Below are positions 11,906 to 23,340 of a stretch of 64,000 nucleotides of DNA, piece by piece. The notes under the pieces were generated by a model. The model saw only the letters and a program-made list of their open reading frames with translations, was not told where the DNA came from and made no database searches. Position 1 is the stretch's first letter; every line of letters begins with the position of its first letter. Source of the stretch: Ceratothoa steindachneri (lineage: Eukaryota; Arthropoda; Malacostraca; Isopoda; Cymothoidae); assembly GCA_963969495.1 (NCBI GenBank), contig OZ018331.1, positions 145,857,845 to 145,921,844 of the forward strand, read 5' to 3'. The translations under genes were made by a program, and so were the position numbers.

Positions 11906-12091
11906 TCCTTTAATTTCCAAGTTTCATTATTTTATTTTTTTTTAATAAATAACAATACAAAATTACATATGAAGTTATACTTGAACTAAAAAAAAATTTA
12001 AACTGTGTGAAAATATTACTTAATAAAAAAAATTGTTAAGGATGCAATAAGATCATTTTTCTTCAATTTAAAGAAGCAGAATATATAATGC

Positions 12092-12185
12092 CAGCGATGG
12101 GTTTGCCACTTACCCCTACGAGGGGAGCTTGCTCTTCGCCAAGTTGGCTAACAGCCCTTCGTGCTGTTGGCCTCCGGCCTTTTTG
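12092..12185 (-). repeat. GC-rich hairpin block, right member of inverted pair
   Basis: Contains CCCCTACGAGGGG and AGCTTGCTCTTCGCC. On the minus strand this reads GAGCAAGCTCCCC.CGTAGG...AGTGGC, matching the block at 10868-10916. It continues into a GC-rich stretch with GGCC palindromes (CAGCCCTTCGTGCTGTTGG). Confidence 0.5.
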
Positions 12186-12399
12186 CCTTTTACAATTGCT
12201 ATATTTAACCCCAATTACGATTTTTTTAACTCATTGTTTAAACGACAATTAAATCCATTTTAATTAAAGTAAAAGAAAAAATAACACAATAATTACTTAA
12301 TTTGTTAATTATTAACCCACAACCTCCCAAAATTAATTCATTCTGAATTTCTTTTTTCTAACCGATGCCTTCTTTCAACAACCAATAATTCTTAATTTT

Positions 12400-13035
12400 A
12401 CTTCTTATTTACATTCTTCTTATCATCATTATTATCCTCTCCATCTTCATATTTTCTTCTTTTCCATTTCTTCTTCTCCTCGACCTTCAGTTCCTCTTCT
12501 TCGCCTAATACTATTCATTCTCTTACGTCTCTTCTAGTCCTTTGCTCTTTTTTTTGCCTCCCTCTTCTTTTTCTCCTCTTCCTCCTGTCGCCCTTTTATT
12601 CTTCTTTTTCTTATGCATCTCCTGTTCCTTTCCTTTTCAACTCCTCCTCTTCCTTATTAGCACCCTTCTTTTTTTCGTTTCTTCACCTGCTCTACAATCT
12701 TTGCTTCTCTTTCTCTTTTTTTCTCTGCTTCTCCTTCTCAACTTCTCCTTCTCAACTTCTCCTTCTCCAACTTTTTCTCCTTCAACTTCTCATTCTCTAC
12801 TTCTCTTCTTCTTCCTCTCATTCCGTCTATTCTTCATCTTCCGATTCTTCTTCTTCTTCTCATCTCTAACCAATCTTTACACTGTTTCTACTCATCCTCT
12901 TCTTTTTCAATTATTTTTTCTCTTCTCCTTTTTCTTCCCCATTCTTCTTCCTTACTCATCCTCAACTTCCTTCTCTTCTTATTCTACTACTTTTATTCCT
13001 CTTCTTCTCCTCCTGCATTTCTTCACATTTAAAAT
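12400..13035 (+). repeat. Polypyrimidine (CTT/CCT-rich) low-complexity tract
   Basis: About 630 bases almost entirely C and T on the plus strand, with interspersed TTCTTC and CTCCTTCTC units. It gives a spurious 167-residue Phe/Leu/Ser frame at 12542-13045. Such tracts can form triplex (H-DNA) structures; no gene is supported. Confidence 0.9.
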
Positions 13036-14090
13036 ATATTGTTGAGACAAAAGGAGCGGCTTCTCCACTCCTCGTTTAGCTCTACTCGTTTTTAAGTGCA
13101 AATAGCTATTTCCTCCTTATATACGCAAAAACGATACTTAGAGCTCCTTTTTTATCTAATTTGTGTTTATATTCGAAAAAAAAATCCAGGTCTCAATTTT
13201 AATGCACTTTCTCAACTTCACGATGAGTAATTATTATGTTTTTTTAATTCCAAAACATTCGATAATCATATTTATTTTTCCTGAACTTCGCCATTTTGAT
13301 TTTCATTCTCTAAAGAAACTCTTAAACTATACTGAGGTCATAAAAGAACTAAGAAGAAAGATTATTATTCAAAACCTTAAAAAAAAACCTGTTCTTTCAA
13401 TTTAGTGTAATGGATATACTCATATTATACACAACATGCTATCCTCTTCTCCCTCCAGGTTGCATAGGAATAGGCCTCAAGTTCTCTCCTCTGAAGAAAT
13501 TTAACCCCCTCTTTCACCCTTTCTTGGGTCTATAGAGTCATGGAAAATAGATTTCAAAGAACTGGAAAAGACTACCCTAGAGAGAGCACCAGTTTCTCTA
13601 GGATATCTGGGGTCGGGCGGCAACTCCGCTTCTCCAGGCTTCAATTACACCAGGCGTATTATTCCTGTTACTTCCAGGCTGTTGCTTTGTAACTTCTTCC
13701 TTTGTTTTTGACCAAATTCCCGCGAATCACTTCTATCAAACCCACAGGTCGTGATGCCCTCGAAGGTTTTAACTTATCATAAATTAGGCAGAATTGCCTG
13801 TCTTTCTGGGGTCTAGGCTCGCGCGTACTCTCCTCTCTCAGATTTAAATTTTGTACATTTCCTATATTTTCCCTTCATAAATTTTACCAATTTTATGAAT
13901 GCTTCATGGGAATTTTCTGCCGCAGTTGCACCCGCTGATAGTCGCTCAGGGCTTTAAAGACAAAATTCCTCAACACTGCTTTATCGATTCTTGTTCCTTA
14001 CAAATCTCACCTTGCAACCGTTTTCCCATAAGATGTGGTCGACGTGCATAAGACTAAATAAAACGCATTCCCTACTGACTTGTATCCCCT
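13036..14090. other. No recognisable feature
   Basis: Contains a small inverted pair (AAAAGGAGC near 13050 and GAGCTCCTTTT near 13141) about 100 bases apart, possibly a decayed short inverted-repeat element. Otherwise no signal. Confidence 0.4.
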
Positions 14091-14500
14091 ATTGCAAGGT
14101 AGATTAGGATCAACAATGAAGCCTCACATATGAGTGTCATATAAATCTTATGAAGTCCTGAGATTGGCCCGCAAATTATTAGCACATACCAATAATCCAA
14201 AAGTGTATAGTAGTAGTCTGCATAAATAAGAATAACTCTTTGTGTATATAATATATAACATCTTTGTTATATATATAAATAATAAGATAAAATTGCATTG
14301 CAAGGCGGAAAAGGTTCGACAATTAAGCCTCACAAATGAATTTCATGTAGAAAGTATAAAGGGTTGTAACAGGCACATAAATTAAACATTGAAATAATAT
14401 ACCATCCTGTAATAATTAATTAATATAAGACAAAACGAATGTAAAATAAGGTAAAATTACAATATAATAATCTTTGTATCACTGCAACGCAGAATATTTT
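14091..14500 (+). repeat. Two diverged direct repeats, period about 206 bases
   Basis: ATTGCAAGGT...ATCAACAATGAAGCCTCACA at 14091 is repeated with changes at 14297 (ATTGCAAGGC...GACAATTAAGCCTCACA), followed by similar downstream sequence. A weaker third match (TTGCAATTAAATAGGATCAA) is near 15315. Unassigned. Confidence 0.55.
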
Positions 14501-15439
14501 GCAATAAGTAAAGTGAAATCGAGGTACTTCCATGCAAACGTACAAACATAAGTACAGGTATAGCCGAAGGTCTGGCCTCAGAGATAAAGGAAGACGATGG
14601 AAACATCTGCGCACACATTGAACGGAATTTGATCTTACCCGCCAAAGTTTACATGAACCCGTGAAAATACAAATTAAGGTTGCCACAAATGTTAGTTGAT
14701 AAAGCACGTTTAGTTTCCCAAACCCAGATACTATCCTGATGCACACACACCCTTTGACAAAATAAACTCCTCCCAGGAGTCTTAGTAGAGAACACACGCC
14801 CTTACCCTTTGATCCGATAAGCCCCGCCCCGGGTTCACATTAAAGAAGCCAAGCCACCTACCCATAATAGGTGTTAGTATAAATTATCGGTTAGAACCAT
14901 GAAAGATCATTATTAGTATCATTATTACCATTGGAGAATTGGATTATCAGTATTAGCAATGGCATTGGCCTAGAGCGAATCAGTACCTCGTCCTCAATCC
15001 GTCCGTCCATAGTCCAAACAATCTGACAGAGAAGGAAACTTAAAAGAAACAATGAGTATTAACACTAGTAACTGTCAGCCAATGACGAGAACACACAAAC
15101 GATCCACAAAAATGTCGAGAATTTTACTTGCCTGAAGCATTTTAGACCTAAGCCATGATTAAAAGCATACAAAATCGGCATTCTATTCTTCTAGGCCCTT
15201 TCTTCTGCCAAGCAACAACCAGGTTACCATTCGAACCCAGCCTACAAGCGGATTGCCCAAAATACCAGTTTTGAGTCGGACCAAACTCTACTGTAAGGGC
15301 GCTTTACCTTCTCTTGCAATTAAATAGGATCAACAACCGTAAACCCTATAACCTGTGACCTACTAAATCATTTTACCTCATATCAAGATCAATAGCAAGA
15401 ATCACTGTTTTGTAAAAATAATGCCTCTTTTTTGTTGCG
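14501..15439. other. No recognisable feature
   Basis: AT-rich with occasional GC-richer spots. Open frames at 14420-14797 (minus) lack domains. Confidence 0.45.
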
Positions 15440-15590
15440 TATATTTGGAATGCTCTGCCATCTCTGATTCTTGCTCTTCCTCAACAGCGAAAGGAAGGGC
15501 AGGATCTTCCTGCCCTTCCTTTCGCTGTTGAGGAAGCGTCTTTCGCGTCGCAAAGCCATTTCAATGATCTTTAAGGGAGTTAATTAAATG
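15440..15590 (+). pseudogene. Possible 3-prime tail of a LINE-type reverse transcriptase
   Basis: The plus strand reads YIWNALPSLILALPQQRKE, resembling the R..WN.LP...... motif near the C terminus of many retrotransposon reverse transcriptases. After the palindrome the frame continues LPALPFAVEEASFASQSHFND. The segment is too short and too altered by the palindrome for a firm call. No upstream reverse transcriptase core is visible. Confidence 0.3.
15476..15536. repeat. Perfect 29-bp inverted repeat with 3-base loop
   Basis: CTTCCTCAACAGCGAAAGG through CAGGA, then TCT, then the exact reverse complement: 61 bases in all with 29 paired positions and no mismatch. It would form a stable hairpin in either strand or in RNA. 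Confidence 0.97.
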
Positions 15591-16711
15591 ACTGGGGCAC
15601 AAATAATAAAAAATTCTCGTATTACATCCGATCACAGCTGCCATATAAAAAGTATGAAGGGAAATTCTGCCATTTCCACCAATGCAAGTACGTCGTTAAC
15701 AGCCATAAAAAGCCCCCAAATAAAATAATTAATTTAGAATAGCTAGTTTGTCCACTTTATAAAGGAGAAGAATTAAGTGATGTGTGTGATTGCAATTCAA
15801 ACCTGTCCGTTCTTGTTTGACGGCAAATTTAAGGTTCTCTATGAAGAGTTAGATACTTTGAAAGGGTTATGAACCAATTTCTTCTACTCCCCTCCCGATA
15901 AGTTGAAAGAAAGATATAAACGATGACAAAAAAGAAATAACATTGGTCAAACAAACATCACTAATAGAGAAAAACTAAAATAAAATACCTTTGGCATAAA
16001 AAGATAAGTCGTAAAGGAAGAAGACTTAAAAACTCTGTAGATTTTTATATTTGTTTGACTAAACAAAAATTCTAGGTTAAACATTGAATAATACTTAAGA
16101 ATAAACAAACAAACACTGTTTGTAAAACAGATATAAATACTAAGGGAAATAAAAGGCCAAAGCTCAAGCAAAGATAAGCGAAAACAAAGAAATAACCCAC
16201 ACCCTAAGTCAGCCTGAGCAACCTTTGACAAGTGGGCTAAACGTAGCGGGCCAATGACTTCACAAAAAGCTAAAAGATCTCCCCCTCGCCCACCAAAACT
16301 AAATAATTGTATCACCAGCTTCTTTTATATGGCAAACGCATGCACTACAGCACGTGATAAAAAAATTCTCATTAGTGCTACAGCCTCAGAAGTCTAATTG
16401 ATAGTAAATAAATAAAATATCCACAATTTTTCTTTCTCTAGTTCGTATTTGTTGTTTAATGCAAAATGGTCAAATTCACTACTGTTTAATATAATATGCA
16501 GTCTTAAGATAAAATAACCCAATATTTGCTCTGAGTTCTTTCTGCATAATTAATAACAGATTAATAATCCATATAAGAATATTTTTAATTTTATATCATT
16601 CTATTATGTTTTAGACATCAAAGGATTATGAAATTGGACATTATAATATATTAGCACGAGAGAATATTTTGCAACAAAGATTTGGCTGATTTGGGCACAT
16701 GCACTTGGAAA
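15591..16711. other. No recognisable feature
   Basis: AT-rich; the 122-residue minus frame at 15947-16315 has no domain I know. Confidence 0.45.
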
Positions 16712-16726
16712 GTTTGCCCACCCCTG
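16712..16726 (-). mobile_element. Possible hAT-type element terminus
   Basis: On the minus strand this reads CAGGGGTGGGCAAAC, which is like the terminal inverted repeats of many hAT elements (CAGGGGTGGGCAAAC-type, as in Charlie/Buster). I could not find the partner end, so this is a solo end or a chance match. Confidence 0.35.
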
Positions 16727-17327
16727 CTCTTGGTCAACACTAAAGGAAATAAACATTTTAAAGACCCTACCTGTAACAAAGATAATATAAAGATTTAAAG
16801 GAAAGACAATCACGTAAAGTGAAAAAGCCTTAAGAACAAAGAAATATTGAATGAAAGAAAGATAAAAAAGACCATATTCTAATCATTTGCAAATAATGAT
16901 GGAAAATCAAATTACAAAGAGCCAACTTTAATAAAGAAAGATACTGAAGAGATCGAACCGAACCTAGACTCAAAGACAGAATAATAAATAACAGGGGTAA
17001 AAAAATTACCGATTTCTCCAGGTCCAAGAATTTAGGGACTAAAGGAAAATGAGATAGTAGAGACTCAGGTTGCTATACTGTGAACATTATTACAGTATTT
17101 AGAACTTTTTTTATTGGTATTTGCATTTTTTCCCCCTAGCCAATCATTTGCAATAATTCTCCTTTCTCATATTAGATGTAGCTATTTTACTCTCATGAAT
17201 AAATTCAATTTTAAGGTGAAATGTGAATAAACAATGAGCTGCTGTACAGCCTTAAGCTAATTATAAATATGCTGCGCGGAACTTAGGTAAAACAAATAAA
17301 ATCAATATCGCAAACAAATCCTACATG

Positions 17328-17395
17328 GGTTAGTGGCAAACTTCGAAGAATTGGCTCATGAGATGCGCGCAGACTTCTCGTGTTTAAATCCCTAC
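17328..17395 (+). repeat. Possible tRNA-derived SINE head
   Basis: GGGTTAGTGGCAAACT resembles a polymerase III A box (TRGYNNARNGG). GTGTTTAAATCCC about 50 bases later resembles a degenerate B box (GGTTCGANNCC). No intact cloverleaf. Confidence 0.3.
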
Positions 17396-18800
17396 TTTTC
17401 TTTTTTATGAATTTATAGAAACCACAATAAACAACTATGAAGTAAAATCTATGGTATAATCTGATTACTATTAGTTACTAATAGATTTGATTCTGCTCCA
17501 ATGAGTGTTTTCTTGTATGCATTTGCACTCCTCTCCTTTTGTTAAGTGTATTTTCCTTAAGACTTAAGATTTACTATTTGGAACCAGTATTTAGAATTAC
17601 ACGGGTAATCATCAGCTCATAATTGTTGAAACCGGCTCCATAAGAACACATTTTCCGAGCTTTATCTTTTAATCCTCTCATCGTCTCCATATATGGTCAT
17701 GTTGTTCGTGGATTTAGGTCTTTTAGGCGTGAAAGACCGCACACACTAGTTTTCGTAGTTCATTTCAACCTGTATCTTTATCTGTCCTTTCCTTTCCTTT
17801 CATGCTCTTTCATATTTTTTCCTTTCTTCGTTTTGCATTTGCCTTTCCCAGGATAGAGCAATCTATGGATGTATTTGGATATTGAACCAGATCGCATAGC
17901 TAGGTTCAATTTTTATTATTTGATGGTTTTGTATTGATCGATCCGGCAAAGGATCCTTGGTTGGTGAATCCCTATCGTTGCCCTCCTCTCCTTTTTACAG
18001 ATAAAGCAACCAATTTGGCTTCTTACATTGTTTGTTGTCTTATTTTATTCCGATTAAAATACTTAAGAAAATTATTATAAAATAATAGTATTGCAAGGGC
18101 CGAGTGGTGGTGTAAGTACGTATGGGTTTGTTACGTACTTCAAAAACTCCTTGATTACGTTTTCTCTAAGCGGCTATATTATTATTATTATTATTTTTAT
18201 TATTTTTATCTTTGAGGATTTCTAGTGCCATGCTCAGCGTTTCGAGGATTGAAATAAAAACTTCTAAGAAAATAGACTTTTATTTACAACATAAAAAAAT
18301 GAAATTTAACAAAACAAACTATACAGCTATCAATTAAACGAGTTGAGGTGAGACTTACTAAATTAAACAAATGAATATAAAATAAAGGTTGACCCAAAGC
18401 TCACTTAAATATTGGACACGCCTGGCACGCAGCAGGCGCGTGTACGTATTCACAGACATCCCAACTGTTTGGCTGGATCGGGGACCGGCTTGAAGCCATC
18501 GCTGATTTTGGTGCGGCGACGGATGGCGTTAAGCACGTTCTCTTAGTCCTATGATTTCAACAACGGGACCCTGCAAGTATGCTTCTTCCAATCTTCTGGT
18601 TTATCTTGGAATGATTCGCACTGACGAACGATTATCAAACGAGTGAATCCTTTGACGAATGGGGAGGTTTTGAGGTAGTTCACTTTGGGGTATTCCTCAA
18701 TGGCTAGGACTATCTCTGGGTTTTGTTGTAAACCTGGATAGGGAGTTTCTCTGAAGAGAGATGACTAAGAATGTTTCTTAATACAAGCTAAACTAAATTT
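17396..18800. other. Mostly unassigned
   Basis: AT-rich to about 18.2 kb with an (ATT)n run near 18180. From about 18400 the GC content rises. The block to about 19450 might be retrotransposon LTR or leader sequence, but I see no reverse transcriptase, primer site or second LTR. Confidence 0.35.
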
Positions 18801-18804
18801 TGGT

Positions 18805-19062
18805 GTGACTAACAGGACGTAGTTCAGCATGAGCTTCTTCTGTTTTCATTTTGTTCGGTTGCTGGGGACTCTAACCGGACTTCGTCTACTCGATCGCTAA
18901 CTCGATCTTCCTAAGACAAGATGCTAATTTTAGGCGTAACTACCAGGAACTGGCTCAGGATGAGCTTCTTCTCTGTCCCTTTCTTTGGGTTGCTGGGTAC
19001 TCTAGCCGGACTTCATCGTATCGATCGCTAACTCGATCTTCCCCGTTCTTCTACAGTTATCC
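18805..19062 (+). repeat. Diverged tandem pair, period about 131 bases
   Basis: Two units share ATGAGCTTCTTCT, GGTTGCTGGG.ACTCTA.CCG and GATCGCTAACTCGATCTTCC. They lie in the GC-richer island 18400-19450. Function unknown. Confidence 0.75.
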
Positions 19063-19449
19063 GCCTATATACTTGGCCACCCCACTGGTAGTAGGAAAAG
19101 AGAGGGAGGAGGGTGAGGTCTTAGGAATAGCGCCTTCTCCTCTAACGGCTCTTCACGGAGCGTCTTTTACTTAGCCCTAAAGACATCTTCTGGCTTTTGG
19201 TCAACGCTCTTCTAATTTCTTCTATGTAGTGAAATTAAATATTAACTCTTAGGGGAATTATTGCCGGTTTAACCAATGTTAGGCTCCCCGGACCATAAAT
19301 CTCATGAGTAGTGTATGTTGTGGTTGTGCGAACGCCTTTCGGGTGTTCCTCGAGGCGAGGCGAGAGAGAGGCGACAGGTTAAGTAATCGGGTTACTCTGC
19401 CAAATACCAGGACGTTGTGGTAAAGGAAGAGGGCCTCATATAGGGGGGA

Positions 19450-20290
19450 TGATATCGATTTCCCTACATAGTGTAATATTTAATATCTCTATGGATAGAG
19501 GAAAAGGAAGATAATTTATCTAATATTCAACCTTATTTCTGATAAGTTTGTTCTGTTTAGCGTTTAAAAGTTTTAAAAAAAAGCTGTTTGTGAAAGATAC
19601 CCATTATTACATTAAAATATGATGTTCTTTTAATAAATAAGCATTGATGAAAACATAAATCAACTGTTTGTACTTTAAACCTCTATATACGAAAAACAAT
19701 TTTCCTGAAATTTATTTTCCCACCACGAACTTTTATGATGCTATTTGTCAAATTAAACCTCCTAAAAAGATTTTTTGATATAATAATTTATAAAGGTTCC
19801 TCAACACCATTGAAAATTAAAAATAATGCGATTTTCCACTAAATTTTGAACTTCGTGGATTATATCTGAAATTGAATTTCGAATTCTGAATTGATACCTC
19901 CAGAAAAATAATTATTGTATTTTAAAGAACAAGTCAACGAAAGTTGAAAGTAACCAACTGATATTTAGAGGTACCTCAATGACATATTATAGCGGCGTAG
20001 GTTACACTTAAATTTTAGTAGGGCGGAGGAGCTCGTTGAGAGTGGATATGTGTGTGTGTGGCTCTGTCTAGTGTCTATTGTTTTGATCATATTCTTCTAT
20101 TTAAATTTAAAAACAGTTATTTATAGTATAAAATAAATACTTATACACGTTTTATTATATTTCAGTGATAAAGAATATGTAAAAAAAATGAAAACAATAT
20201 TTCCTTATGGCATTTAAACCTTGAACGCGTCAACAAATTGAAAGCCTTTGCTTGGCGCACCCTGCGCTCTTAATGTACGAGTGTTGCAAA
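19450..20290. other. No recognisable feature
   Basis: AT-rich sequence with a short (TG)n at about 20050. Nothing further seen. Confidence 0.45.
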
Positions 20291-20303
20291 CTTTAAAGAT
20301 GTT

Positions 20304-20655
20304 ATGAAATATGTTTTCTTTGAGCGAGAAAAGGAAAAGAATCGCAATAGAAAAGACATGCCAATTGAGAAAATTATGACATTATTAGCGGAGAAGTTCA
20401 TTTATATTTGGAAAACGGAATCAATACTTTATGTGCCAATAGAAGTAGTTATAAAAATAATTTTAAATTATTCTTCAGAATATCAGAAATTATGTAGAAA
20501 TATTAGCAGAAAAATCATTCAAACAGAAATGTTACGATTTTACAAAGACTGCAGAACAATTGATTGATATTTCGTGTGGTAAATGCGACAGCTTCGAAAA
20601 CTGCTCTAATAGCAAAACGTTTCTGGAAGACTACTGTACAACTAGGAGGCACCTA
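20304..20655 (+). pseudogene. Relic of an LFDIS-C-C family gene, copy 1
   Basis: The frame from ATG at 20304 gives KEKNRNRKDMPIEKIM..., then IWKTESILYVPIEVVIKIIL and a YQKLC segment. After a frameshift near 20500 it continues KTAEQLIDISCGKCDSFENCS and EDYCTTRRH. I recall a multicopy invertebrate protein family with an IW.KASIP segment, a helix ending Y..L, then LFDI..CKC...C and FL.DQRT.R. The order and spacing here fit it. I do not know the family's function; its copy number suggests transposon origin. Loss of LFD to LID, the frameshift and the missing C-terminal part mark it as dead. Compare 22868-23335. Confidence 0.45.
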
Positions 20656-20659
20656 ATTT

Positions 20660-22560
20660 AAAATACTCTCCCTCCCTTCCTGCCCACTTCGTTACAAGAT
20701 ACAGATCCATTATAAAAGAATATAGAGCCTCTTAATGATCGATGGCCGGTTCTGAAAAGAAAGATAAGTTCATATCCAGCTCTATCCTTGCCTTTTATGA
20801 CCCGGAAGAGCAACTGTCACCGCTATTCATTTTCTAATATCCTGAACTCCAATGGAGTGAGAAGTTCCACGTTACAAAACGTAAATTTAGACTTGATTTG
20901 GTTAGGCGTCTCATTGTATATGGGATAAAATCTTTCGGTTCCTTTATTGAAGTTTAATAACAAACCAACAAATTTGTTTAATGTCATTTGTTTTCGCGGC
21001 AGAATTCACTTTCAAGACCTTGGGAATAAAATAAATAGAAATCAAATTCCTTTTTACTTATAATAATTTTTGATTGAATAATTATTTTTCTAATTATAGA
21101 CACTCGACCGTAAATGATGCTATTAAATTTCAGAATTTATTTGAGTTCCAAACCATCATTTAGATTCCAGGATAAAATCATGAACGGAGCAAACAAAGAA
21201 TTATATTTTACCCCCTTTTAGTTCATAATTAATCTGTAAGGAACATCTATTAAAACCAAATGGTAATTAATACCCGCCACAATCCATGTGTAACATACCC
21301 ACAAGATACTCAGTTACCGATATCCAATACAATTTGTAAGAAAGGAGGAGTGCTAACTTAGGCTAGGAGCTAGAACCCTAATACATACTATGTTATGACG
21401 TCTAGAGAGATTTAGAAGTAAAAAACCTAGGAAAGATTTACCCCTCTTTCTTTAAATTTACAAATACCCGACGGTAAGGCTTACCGTACTAGAGGACAAA
21501 GATTGTCTCATCATCAACATATAAATTATTTAAAAAGTCATTGAATATCAAAGACACTCGAGGGTCATTAACTTCCCAAACAGGCTAGGATTCAGATCTT
21601 GCATCGAGCATCTGCCGCGGGCTGTTCAACATTTATGGCGGGGATGACAAAATGCCTTTCTTCTTAGCCTTTGAAGATCCACAAGTGAAATGCCAAACCA
21701 AGCATGGGCAACCTTGCTGCAGCTGTCATTTGTAAATTTGTATGTCATCCCCGCCCCAACACCTGTAATTAATAATTCCTTCGCCATACCATGTAGGAGG
21801 AGCTGCGGTTTTTATACCTTCTCTAGCATCTCCAATTTCCGGACAGATCTCTCCTTACAAACCCTCTGCGGGAGAAGTCTTCGTCGCTATTGAATATTTA
21901 TTCGAGGGAAATAATTCGACTCGGTATACACAGACTCAAGTAAATGAGTATAACACAAAAATTCACAAAACCTACATTTACCTTCTCTTTTAAATGTACA
22001 ATAATGTAATATTTTAATATAGAAGGCACTCGGTTAGTAATATATTTATACAAATAAAGAAAATGAGTGAGACATAGAATAACTTCATAACTTTAGTGTA
22101 CGAACAATAAATAATCAGAATTAATTTTTCTTTTGACAATCTCCACGTATTATTACCTCGAATCCAAAAGAATTCCCGTTAAAATAACAAAAAAAATTAC
22201 AAGCCAGTTTCGGAGATGGACTCAAAATGGATCTTTCAAAGATGAAATAAAGAAACATAATTTTGAAGGAGTTGGAACAATTAGAGTGGAAGAATAAATA
22301 TTAGAGGTAGCATGGAAATAGATCACAGACTTGTTAAGAATAACCCACATGGATTTAAAAAGAAATACATAGATAAGACTACAAACATGAATGAGTAATG
22401 TTGCAATACAAATAAAGGTTCTGATGCTAAAAGTACAGGACACATCACTGTAAAAATTCATAAAAGCTGAATGAACGACATCATAAACTGCACATATTTA
22501 TTGATATAAACGTGGCATGAGATGCCCAATTGGAAATTTCGCGAATAAATGATGTTAGCT
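20660..22560. other. Mostly unassigned; one spaced inverted pair
   Basis: AT-rich. GGCGGGGATGACA at 21637-21649 and its exact complement TGTCATCCCCGCC at 21743-21755 could pair across about 93 bases. No other structure seen. Confidence 0.45.
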
Positions 22561-22563
22561 CGG

Positions 22564-22758
22564 CAGGTCTTTGAAGCCGCAATCAGGCGGTTGGATGACA
22601 TACAGGTCTTTGCAGCCACAATCAGGCGGTTAGATTACATACAGGTCTTTGCAGCCGCAATCAGGCGGCTGGGTGACATACAGGTCTTTAAAGCCGCAAT
22701 CAGGCGGTTGGATGACATACAGGTCATTGCAGCCGCAATCAGGTGGTTGGATGACATA
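22564..22758 (+). repeat. 39-bp minisatellite, five units
   Basis: Five head-to-tail units of 39 bases, each starting CAGGTCTTTG and containing GCCGCAATCAGGCGG and GGATGACATA. Differences between units are single substitutions. As 39 is a multiple of three the reading frame stays open (22549-22863), encoding repeats of QVFAAAIRRLDDI. The tract is much more GC-rich than its surroundings. No flanking domain supports a gene. Confidence 0.95.
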
Positions 22759-22867
22759 CTGTATGTACGAGCCATCAGAGGTTCATTGGGAGACTCGGTC
22801 TTCTATGCTTCACATGGTCTATTTCATTTGTGTCGTTGTTTTATCTTTTCATCCGTCAAGTAAAATG

Positions 22868-23335
22868 CCCTGTAACGGTAGCGTGATTTTGTCATCCTGC
22901 TGATGCTCATAACTAGCACAAACTGTTGCTCTTTTAATGGTACTGGTCATTCAGGAGGGCAGCTGTATTTTGTCAAATCAGGGCATTTACAAGCTGATAT
23001 GTCAAATAAAGTGGTTTTAATTGATTTCTTTAAGGCCTCAAGTTTTTTCTGTAACGATTTGTTTTTCCTTTTCGCGTTCAGAGCTTTAATGATGTTAGCC
23101 ATTTTATCACGATAGCTTCTCAATATTTTAGTTTTTCGTGCTGTCTAAACTGTTTGAATGCAAGCTAATTTCACAGTGGCGATGTCTTTGAATGTAGGAT
23201 CCTTCGTTGATGATCTCAACTCAGTTCTCACATGATGGTGGTATTGCATCACATCTTCATATGTGGGAAAACATCGGAAATTCAAATCTTTCCCAGCACC
23301 AAATATTAGACACGCAACCGACCTTCTAGTTTTAG
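22868..23335 (-). pseudogene. Relic of an LFDIS-C-C family gene, copy 2
   Basis: A single minus-strand frame runs about 155 codons with two in-frame stops. Starting near 23335 it reads RRSVACLIFGAGKDLNF and YEDVMQYHHHVRTEL, then a stop after CIQTV. It continues ILRSYRDKMANIIKALNAKR, TTLFDISACKCPDL, SCPPE, a second stop and PVPLKEQQFVL. LFDISACKC followed by C and by E..F(V)L matches the family noted at 20304 better than that copy does. The lack of frameshifts suggests fairly recent death. The 39-bp minisatellite begins about 110 bases beyond its 3-prime end. Confidence 0.6.
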
Positions 23336-23340
23336 TGGTA

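Noticed and set aside
12542..13045. 167-residue Phe/Leu/Ser-rich frame resembling a multi-pass membrane protein
   Set aside because: It is the translation of a polypyrimidine tract, which lacks A-containing stop codons; composition explains the frame and its apparent hydrophobicity.
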